Shown: piece after piece, positions 56,271-64,000 of the stretch
Position numbering within the stretch: position 1 is the first letter of the stretch
How the letters are laid out: every line of letters starts with the position of its first letter
Source: Hygrophila difformis
Lineage: Eukaryota > Streptophyta > Magnoliopsida > Lamiales > Acanthaceae
Direction: 5' to 3'
Length of the DNA: 64,000 bases
Assembly (NCBI GenBank): GCA_030278955.1
Contig: JAOANR010000014.1
Span: 32,873,453 to 32,937,452, forward strand
Position numbers and translations under genes: made by a program
The notes under the pieces: model-generated
What the model was told of the DNA's origin: nothing
Databases searched by the model: none
Seen by the model: only the letters and a program-made list of their open reading frames with translations

Positions 56271-56519
56271 TCATCCGATGGAAATGCCTAGTTGGTGAAA
56301 AAGTCCACGGGCCAAGACCACATGCTCAGCAAGTGAATCCGCGACACAATTATCTTCACGCAAAATATGAAACCAGTGATAACCTAGGTCATGAATCAAT
56401 AAGTCTACGATATTCATAACAAGTGGGAAAAGGTAATGTTTAGTCTCCACCTTCCTGCGAATGATATGCAAGGCCTCAAGGGAATCCGAATATGAAAGAA
56501 AAATATGTCTCTCAAACAA
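56271..56519 (-). pseudogene. RNase H-like (RVT_3-type) relic
   Basis: An 82-codon frame with SDSLEALHIIRRKVE, LLIHDLGYHWFHI and REDNCVADSLAEHVV. The C-terminal half of the plant RNase H-like domain found in LINE-type ORFs and host genes ends in REANxVADxLA. The N-terminal half and the other catalytic residues are absent, so this is a fragment, probably of a LINE. Confidence 0.5.
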
Positions 56520-56539
56520 TTGGATTTGAAAGTTTTGAC

Positions 56540-57640
56540 TTTTCTCAGTATGTGTACAAAGTTAAGTGAGTTCTATATGGTTTGAAGCAAGCCCCACGGG
56601 CCTTGTACGAAGAGGCTTTCTACTTACTTGTAGAAGAGAGGATATACTCGTGGTACAATTGACAAGACGTTGTTCGTACAATGGAAGAATAACCATTTGT
56701 TTATTGCTTAGATATATGTAGACAACATTGTCTTTAGGTCTACATCAGGCGCTCTTAAGAATGATTTTGTATGCTCTATGCAAACTGAATTTGAGATGAG
56801 TGTGATGAGAGAGCTTAAATACTTCTTGGGCCTTCAAGTTAAGCAGTCGGCTGAAGGAATCTTTCTAAACCAAGAAAAATATATTGGAAATATGATAAAG
56901 AGGTTCAAGATGGAAGACAACAAGGTTGTCTGAACACCGCTTGGACAACATGATAAAGTGACAAATGATGAAGGTGGAACTCCAATTGATCAGAAGCTAT
57001 ATTGAAGTATGAGTGGAAGTTTTCCTTCTTTAAAGTGTACCTGACATTTTGTTTAGTGTTGGAGTTTGTGCAGGATTCCGATATGCTCCAAAGGAATCAC
57101 ATTTAAAATCTGTGAAGAAAATTCTTAGATATATCAAAGGAACTCAAGGAATTGGTTTGTGGTACTCACGTTGTCCACATGATCATACACTGATTTCTGA
57201 CTGGGTTGGATGTTCTAACAAAAATCAACCACATGTGGTTGTTTCTACGTTTGGAAAAAATTTGGTGAGTTGGTACTCAAGAAATAAGAGTGTTGTAGCC
57301 CTATATCAACAGCTGAAGCAGAATACGTTGCGGCTACACATTGTTGTACTAAGCTTATTTGGATAAAATAGATGCTATTTGATTATGGTCTTCACAAAGA
57401 AAGCTTCTTGATTCATTGTGATAAGTGTATAAACATCTCCAAGAATTCAGTACATCACAAACGGAGTAAAGACATTGATATCTAATTTCATTTTATAAGA
57501 GATGTTTTTGAAGATAAAGTTTGTAACATTGTCATATTGGGACGTTGGAACAACTGGTAGGCATCCTTACTAAGCCCTTAGACTCAACACAATTTGCAAC
57601 TCTAAGGAGGAATTTAGGTTTCTGACATTAAGGAATTAAA
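56540..57640 (+). pseudogene. Decayed copia pol relic (RT and RNase H)
   Basis: Across several frames on the plus strand the order of copia RT motifs can still be followed: YGLKQAPRA (about 56580), a CMQTEFEMS-like stretch (about 56778), FLGLQVKQSAEGIF (about 56825), then FSVGVCAGFRYAPKESHLK (57052). ILRYIKGTQGIGLWYS, LVSWYSRNKSVVAL and FIRDVFEDKVCNIV follow. Many stops and shifts interrupt it, and no LTRs were found around it. The motif order matches the Sirevirus-like pol of the level 1 copia but on the opposite strand, so it is an older, independent copy. Confidence 0.8.
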
Positions 57641-57689
57641 GTGGTTTGAATTTAGGTATAGTCTTCAAGAATTTATTTTTCTTGGCCTA

Positions 57690-58456
57690 AAACAAGTTGT
57701 CGCGAGGGTGGTTGACCCAAAGCAGATAACATTTACAAGTGAGTATGACTAAGATGTTACAGATGAAATCATAATCAGTACCCAAAAGGGGTGCCATTGA
57801 GGATTGTGATATCTAACATCAGTTGGATTGGAGAATGAAACTTGCATTGTATGGGTGTAGATACCTCTCCTTTATATACATATTTTAAAGCGGGGAGGGT
57901 GATAAACCCAAAGAATGCATTATTTATATGTGGGTATAACTGGGACATTATGAACACTGAACACCAAAGGTTATGGAGGCAAACTCAAGTGATGAACATG
58001 ACTTAATATAATGATGAAAAAAAATGAGCTAAATTATACTTGAACCTTACTATATTAGCTTCGATTAAATATGAGTATGTAGGCAACATATGATTTTAAA
58101 ATTTAAAATTATGCCACTCCCAAATATTCAATTCCTTTACAATTTTTGCAGACTTTTATTGAATTTTGTGATAAATTAGTTAATTGAAATGAAGTTTGCG
58201 ATATTTCATATCAGTTAAAGAGAAGGACGAAACATATCTTATATGGGTGTAGATATCTCTACTTTATAGATATGTTTTAAAACCATGGTAAACCCAAATT
58301 AGATAATACATACAAGTGAGTATGCCTGGAATATTACGGATGATATCAGAGCTAGTACCCAAGTGGTGTGTCATCGTGAACGTGGACGTTGGGTTCCTAG
58401 TGGGGTAGATTGTGATGTCCCATATATCAGTTAGATATGAGAAAGAAACATGTATT
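57690..58456. repeat. Two degenerate direct-repeat units
   Basis: The stretches at about 57705-57960 and 58220-58450 share several words in order. These are ATGGGTGTAGATA, CTCTNCTTTATA, GATAAACCCAAA-like and GAGTATGNCT, then AGTACCCAA and GATTGTGATNT. They look like decayed copies of one repeat (LTR- or TRIM-like). The DNA between is AT-rich and non-coding. Confidence 0.45.
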
Positions 58457-59050
58457 TGTTAACCCAGCAAAAATATATTAGGGCCCCAGTGAAACCACTT
58501 GTCTAAAGTGTCCGGCCCAGTTTGTGATAAAAATACAGAAAAGACACATCTTCTAAAGCCCAGTTGGTGAAAACATATCCGGAGAGAGGATGTGTGGCCC
58601 AGTCCGAGGTTTCAAGGCCTGGTATGTGAAGACATCCTCAAGATTGAGGCTTCACACAAGATCAGGGTGAATCGTGGTTTGAGGAAACATATCCAAACGA
58701 ATCACATTCCATGGAAACAAATCTTAAGCAAGATATACCATCGAGGAAACAGATCAAGGGACGAATCAGGGAGCGTCCATTGGCTCAGATTTGAAGGAGG
58801 CATCACCACTATATAAGTGCAAGCGGCCTCACAAGCAAGAGACACCTCCAATACTCTCCAAAAGAGCGTCTTTTATTTTAGTTTACTTTCTTTACAGCTT
58901 TCCTGCATTTTACTGCTTTCCGTTGTTTTTTCAATTCCTTTACAGTTTTCATTTAATTCCTGTAGTTTATTTCCTACTTTTCCTATAATCTTTCCCCCAA
59001 ATTCTTCAATAAAAGAAAGATTCGGTTCCCCAAGATTTTCACCGTTAACA
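58457..59050 (+). repeat. 5' LTR of the Tat-like gypsy
   Basis: A 594-bp segment starting TGTTAAC and ending GTTAACA, a perfect 7-bp terminal inverted repeat. It contains a TATA box (TATATAAG, 58810-58817) and a poly(A) signal-like AATAAAA (59009-59015). The second LTR is outside the window, so the boundaries rest on the termini and the adjoining primer site. Confidence 0.75.
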
Positions 59051-59052
59051 AA

Positions 59053-59071
59053 TTGGCACGCCCAGTGGGAC
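59053..59071 (+). promoter_or_regulatory. Primer-binding site of the Tat-like gypsy
   Basis: TTGGCACGCCCAGTGGGAC begins two bases after the LTR end. It has the TTGGCRCC...GTGGGA shape common in Tat-type elements; the tRNA is not assigned. Confidence 0.6.
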
Positions 59072-59104
59072 ACGATTTTGAAACCATATCTGCTTCAGTA
59101 GTGC

Positions 59105-61369
59105 ATGCGTCTTAGATCCGGAAGAATCATTGTTGATCTAACACAAGAGTTTGAAGACATGTCTCTGCACGACCAAACGATCAATCGAATGTCGGATGAG
59201 GACGCCAGTGAGACGGCGAACACCCCTCAACCGCAACAAGGGATAATGCAGATCCCTACTTTCACTGAACAAATGCGGCTATCGATGACTGAATCGATGG
59301 CCGAATTCATGCCTTTACTTACAAGGCACTTGATGGACGTTCTGCGGCCTGCCATGGCCGACCAAACTAGCCAGATATGCGGTTCCCTGCGCGATGGAGG
59401 CCTCCCGGCACCCAGTACTACTATGGCACCTAGCACTCCATACCCGGGACCGTCAGGAGGACAACAACGAATGTGGGGAGACACACCTGGCCAGCCGCCA
59501 CTCCAGGATTCTGGAAGCGTGGCCAGTATGTTTCCACACTCATACCAGACTGCTTATACTTTTACCCCAACGGCACCCAGCATGCCGAATTTGGGTTACG
59601 CGGCACTTCCCATGCCGGTATATGCTCCATCAAATCCTTTGATGGCAACCAGCGCTGCACCAGGCTGCATGGCGGCCGGACCTAGCATGGCGCCAAGACA
59701 GGCGGCACCTCATGTGCCGAACATCCCAACTGCACCCCATGTGGTGACCCCTCTCAACTCGAGTTGGATGCCACCAACCCTTAAGGGGGCAGGCGCTACA
59801 GACATGAGGGGTGGTGGCGGCTCCCATGACACCAGCCGCCATTCCTGCCCACATAGGAGGACAGGCACCAAAACCCTGCGGAACACCCGCGACACAGGCC
59901 GCCATGCCTCCTACACAGGCACCGGTGATCTCACCGGAGTTGCTCGCGGACATGATGCAGCAGCACTTCGGGATTCAGCTAAAGCCGATGGAGCGGCCCA
60001 CGTACCGAAAGCCATATCCGGACTGGGTTGACACCATACAGCCCTACCCAAGGGGCTTCAAGATGTCGGAATTCACCTCGTTTTCAGGAGACGATGGCAA
60101 GTCTACAGTGGAGCATGTAGGAAGGTTCACTGCCCAGTGCGGGGAAGCAGCGGCCAATGATTGGCTGAAATTAAGACTATTCAGCTCATCCCTCACCGGA
60201 CCTGCCTTCGCATGGTTTGCCTCATTGCGGCCTAACTCGATCCAGAACTGGGCAGACCTCGAACGCGCATTTCATGATAGGTTTTACACCCCACTGTCAC
60301 AGGTAAACCTTACTAATGCTAAGCTGTATGCTGATGAAGCGGCAAGTGCGTTTATTAGTAGGTTACAACAGCTGAAAGGCCGATGTTCCATAGCAATCCC
60401 GGAAAGGGAGATAACTAATATTGTAGTGGCAAATATGTTGCCAAGACTAAAAGAACATTTAATTGTGCAGGACGCGACTGATCTTGCCCAGCTGGCCGAG
60501 AGAGCGGCCCGCTTGGAGAAGTTCCTGGAGGAACAAGAAGGGAGACGTCCTACACGTCGAGTCCACTTCGAGGAAGTGATATGCAGCGACGAAGAGGACG
60601 AACCAGTGGAAGTGGCTGTTGCGGAACTGGTCCAGACAGCCAAGCCACACACTTGTGCGGCCCTCAAGCCGCCAAAACAAAAGGAAGCCAAATATAAACC
60701 TGAAGAGGACCTCTTCGATACGAGCAAACAGACCAAGTGTTCGATGCCTTACTCAGAGATGGCGTGATTAAGCTGCTTGAAGGGCAAAAGTTACCAGCGG
60801 CCGAAGACATTCGGGGCCGATCGTTTTGTAAGTGGCATAACTCATACACTCATAGCATTACTAAATGCCGGAGTTTTAGGACTGCCATACAAAATAAGAT
60901 TAAAGAAGGGCGTTTGAAAATTGCAGGTATGAAAGTGGACCTAGACCCGTTCCCACAACTTCGTGTGGGTGCTACTGGGCTTGTTCCAAACCCAGATGAT
61001 GGCGGCTCTAGTAGCCGGGCGGATCAAGAAGGGGAACGTGTCGAAATTGATGAACAGGATGACGACCTGCTATCAGATGAATCCGAAAATGAAAGAGAGA
61101 AGGAGCTGTATAGCAAACAGCCTAGGTTCAAAAATATGTCTAAAGAGGACTTTGAGAAAGTCCTAAAAGCTGAAGAAAATGAACAACAGAAGAGGAAGAA
61201 TCCTCCATTGAGGATTGAGATCCCAAAACTTGCTATAGAGATACAAGACAACGGGGAACACCGACTTGCTACTCGGGAGTACAGGCAAGGAATAGAGGTA
61301 GTGCCGACCTTAATGAGGCGTCCAGAACATCCTGCTGAGGCGGATAGATGGATGAGGAATAGGGCATGA
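59105..61369 (+). pseudogene. Tat-like gag, frameshifted
   Basis: Three frames in order: 59105-about 59790 (MRLRSGRIIVDLTQ, then a Pro/Met/Thr-rich region), about 59811-60767 and 60737-61369. The second has the retrotransposon gag core (RGFKMSEFTSFSGDDGK, FAWFASLRPNSIQNW, FISRLQQLKGRCS) and the third FDALLRDGVIKLLEG. The third frame contains the knuckle CKWHNSYTHSITKC. TGA at 61367-61369 ends it, but the same frame reopens into the next segment. Frameshifts lie near 59790 and 60750. Confidence 0.82.
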
Positions 61370-63256
61370 AGCAAGGCCACTCAAAGGGAGCCACCACTTA
61401 TGACCAGGAGCCAATACAGGCGGGTTCAGAGAAGATATGCCGAGGAGATGCGGCAATGGGAAGCACAGATTCACAAGTTGGAATCTTCCAGACCTCGGAA
61501 ACCAGTACAACCGACCTATTTCAGATCTCAAGGGGAAACCTCCGAACAGCGGAGGCCTATCCATGAAAGACTATATTACCCGGATGGGAAACCTCTATAC
61601 AGGAAGCATAGTTCCCCCATACCGCCTCGAAGGCCTGCGCATGAGCGGCTTAGAGATGATAGGGGAAGGTCACATGAGGCCTTGAGGAGGCCGCATCCAC
61701 CATCATCTCCCTCCAGGAGACCACGTCCTCTATCACCTCCCTCCAGGAGGCCGCATCCACTATCATCTCCCTCCAGGAGGCCATATCCACCATCACCTCC
61801 CGCCAGGAGGCCGGTTCGGGAAAGACTGCAGTGGTCAGAACGACGCCATCCAACGCCTCAACCTAGAACCACGGAGCCTAGGCCTACTCAGACAAGAAAT
61901 CAGCCTTCGACCTCCAGAGACAAAGGCAGAGCGGTCACAGCGGCCGAATCAAGTGAAGGAAAACATGCAAATGAATCCTGGGCAGATAAATTCATAGAGA
62001 GGTTTAGTCGCATGGGTGATCCGGGGACCGCCAGAGAAATGGCCATGATGAAGGTTCTCACCAGGTTCTTTGCTTACATAGCGGCCCATCAGGCCGGTGA
62101 ATGTGGAACTGAACGCGACAGTTACGAGGGATTCATGACCTATTGCAGACACCTTGATAAAAAAGCGGAAAAGCAGCCTGAGATACAACCAATCAATGAG
62201 GTGTCGCAAGTACACTTCGGTACGGTCACTTCCAAAGATGTGGAAGCTGCCATGGAGGCTAGTCAAGAGAAGCCTAAAGTTGGTATAAATGCTATAGGTG
62301 TCATGACTGAAGATCTTGACATGCTAGATGGTATAGAGCTCGATGAGGAAAACAACCTTGACATGGAGGAGACGAACTTGGATGATACCTTCTGGGTTGG
62401 TCTAGAAAATGAACTCAAGGCAGCGGGCTATGAGTATGGACAAGAGGAAGAGCCAATGGATCCTGCTGTGCCAATGCAAGTGGTAGGATTGGCCGCAAAT
62501 GAGGAGATAAGCGATGTTGAGTCCGAAGTGTGGGATGAAGAGGAACCATCATTTGCTAGACTCATTGAGGAGATGGATGAAATGATAGCGGAGCTCTCCC
62601 ATCCGACCAGGAATCCCCTTGAAGAGTTAGGTGGCCAGTCTGTTCAAGAGCCAATGTTTCCACAGTTCGCCAGGCCAGAAACGTCCCAGACTAGGCAGTT
62701 GAAGCCGTTGTACAACAAAGCTCATATTGACGGGCGTCCGATAAACAGGGTGTTCGTCGACAATGGGGCAGCGACAAATGTGATGCCAATGACCACTTTA
62801 AGGAAGATCGGTAAGAGTGAGAAGGACCTCATCCCCACCAGGGTCAGGATGTGCAGTTTTGTGGGAGAAGCCACTGAACCTGCGGGATTCATAACGGCAG
62901 ACGTCACTGTGGGATCCAAGACAATCAAAGTAGCGTTCTTTGTGGTAAAGTTGAGAACTTGTTACTCGGCATTACTGGGACGCGACTGGATTCACATGGC
63001 ACAATGTGTGCCATCCACCCTACACCAACAGTTTCTTATCTGGAATGATGATCAAGTAGAGCTGGTGGAGGCAGATCCCCAACCTTTCACAGGCCACGAC
63101 CACAACAACGATGAAGCAGTCTTTTACTTGGAAGATATCCAGCTTGCGTCGGCTCTGATTGGTGTGGACTTAGACCTCGAGTCCATTGACTTCACTTCCA
63201 GCGGCTTCAAGCTACATCCGGTAGACGGCCGACATGAGTCTTCAGATTCCACATGA
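61370..63256 (+). pseudogene. Arg/Pro-repeat spacer and aspartic protease of the Tat-like gypsy
   Basis: In frame with the third gag segment (ORF 61400-63256, 618 codons). An N-terminal basic region is followed by five tandem 30-bp units encoding a SRRPxPxSxP decapeptide (61670-61820). Next come an acidic segment and the protease with RVFVDNGAATNVMPMTTL (DNG active site) and YSALLGRDWIH. The ORF ends TGA at 63254-63256 within an ATGATGA overlap with the next frame. Confidence 0.82.
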
Positions 63257-64000
63257 TGAATAGTCGGGACATCTATAAAGACTTACTGCAGCGGCTCGCC
63301 ACCACAGAGATGATGATGGGTGTCGAGGACAAGTCCAAGAGTCTAACTGATAAAAGGCCATCTGAGTGGCCATCTCCTGTGAAGCGGACGATGCCTAGTC
63401 CGGAAGCCAAGGAACCACTTGTGGACATCAACCTTGGAACGGATGCAGAGCTAAAACTCACCAAGGTAAGCGCTTCATTGCCAGAAGAGGAGCGACACCA
63501 GCTAGTGGAGCTGATTCAGAAATACAAAGATTGTTTTGCGTGGCAGTATACAGATATGCCAGGACTCTCAAGAGAACTCGTGGAACACAAGTTGCCAACT
63601 CATCCTGAGTTCAGGCCTCACAAGCAGCCGCCTAGACGTTTTGATCCAGACACCATCCCAAAGATAAAGGCCAAGATTGAAAAGCTTCTTAGAGCAGGTT
63701 ACATTAGAACGTGTCGCTATGTAGAGTGGCTTGCTAATATTGTACCTGTTGTGAAGTAAAATGGTCAATTAAGAGTCTGTATAGATTTTAGAAATTTAAA
63801 CTTGGCAACACCCAAGGATGAGTATGTAATGCCTATGGCCGATATGCTTGTTGACGCGGCCGCCGGCTACAAATTTTTGTCATTAATGGATGGTTATTCT
63901 GGATACAACCAAATCTTTATTTCTGAAGCTGATGTGCACAAAACTGCTTTTCGTTGCCCGGGGCCTGTCGGTATCTTTGAATGGGTGGTCATGCCTTTTG
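63253..64000 (+). pseudogene. RT start of the Tat-like gypsy, stop at 63757
   Basis: Opens with ATGATG at 63253, giving a linker and then the RT N-terminus (YKDCFAWQYTDMPGLSREL, KIEKLLRAGYIRT, YVEWLANIVPVVK). TAA at 63757-63759 interrupts it, where a Lys codon is expected. The frame goes on with NGQLRVCIDFRNLN and FLSLMDGYSGYNQIF to the window edge, before the catalytic YVDD-type motif. This overlap start may be a normal frameshift or reinitiation site of the element. Confidence 0.82.

Larger units (their letters stand above)
58457..64000 (+). mobile_element. Ty3/gypsy element (Tat-like), 5' part, runs off right edge
   Basis: The 5' LTR is 58457-59050, then a primer site, gag, protease and the start of RT on the plus strand. 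The RT start (YVEWLANIVPVVK, CIDFRNLNLATPKDEY, MPMADMLVDAAAGYK) and the C-x2-H-x5-H-x4-C knuckle are typical of the Tat lineage. Integrase and the 3' LTR lie beyond the window. At least two frameshifts and two in-frame stops make this copy defective. Confidence 0.88.

Noticed and set aside
59227..59953. Minus-strand frames (85, 107 and 61 codons) within the Tat-like gag
   Set aside because: Antisense shadows of Pro/Ala/Met-rich gag codons.

Overview
This window is nuclear DNA from a flowering plant, most likely a eudicot. The evidence is AT-rich intergenic DNA, plant-type introns, Ty1/copia and Ty3/gypsy retrotransposons with plant-type primer sites, Helitrons, Stowaway-like MITEs, and a heavy-metal-associated isoprenylated plant protein gene (HIPP, a plant-specific family). 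I cannot fix the species; an asterid or Lamiales-like genome is only a guess.

Left flank (1-10,964). The 5' part of a multi-exon minus-strand gene (DUF1985 domain plus the start of an Ulp1/C48 peptidase domain) runs off the left edge, with a GC-rich promoter-like region at about 3.5-4.2 kb. Two non-coding Helitrons follow: 5583-7801 on the minus strand, carrying two smaller inverted-repeat elements and a SINE-like unit, and 8033-10001 on the plus strand.

Centre (10,965-42,877). This is a three-level nested retrotransposon whose boundaries I could set to the base from TG...CA ends and target-site duplications. Level 1 is a minus-strand Sirevirus-like copia (10,965-42,877, TSD ATATC) with an extra ORF beyond pol. 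Level 2 is a minus-strand gypsy (18,556-41,865, TSD AAGAG) inserted in the copia gag. Level 3 is a plus-strand LARD-like element (22,282-36,938, TSD GCACA) inserted in the gypsy reverse transcriptase. Level 3 has very long (about 5.88 kb), nearly identical LTRs around a 2.9 kb non-coding interior. It carries arrays of perfect palindromes in the LTRs and repeated hairpin plus polypurine-tract-like modules in the interior.

Right part (42,883-64,000). After MITE-rich intergenic DNA comes one intact host gene, a three-exon HIPP gene (46,546-48,752, minus). Next is a fold-back, Mutator-like element with an 11-bp TSD (49,518-56,038) that holds a Stowaway-like MITE and a nearly intact second copia element (49,896-55,568, minus). 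Then come an RNase H-like relic, a decayed copia pol relic on the plus strand, degenerate repeats, and the 5' portion of a Tat-like gypsy element (58,457 to beyond the right edge, plus).

Only the HIPP gene and the DUF1985/Ulp1 gene look like candidate host genes. Nearly everything else is transposon-derived and mostly disabled. All positions, frames and splice sites were read by eye; no alignment or database search was run.
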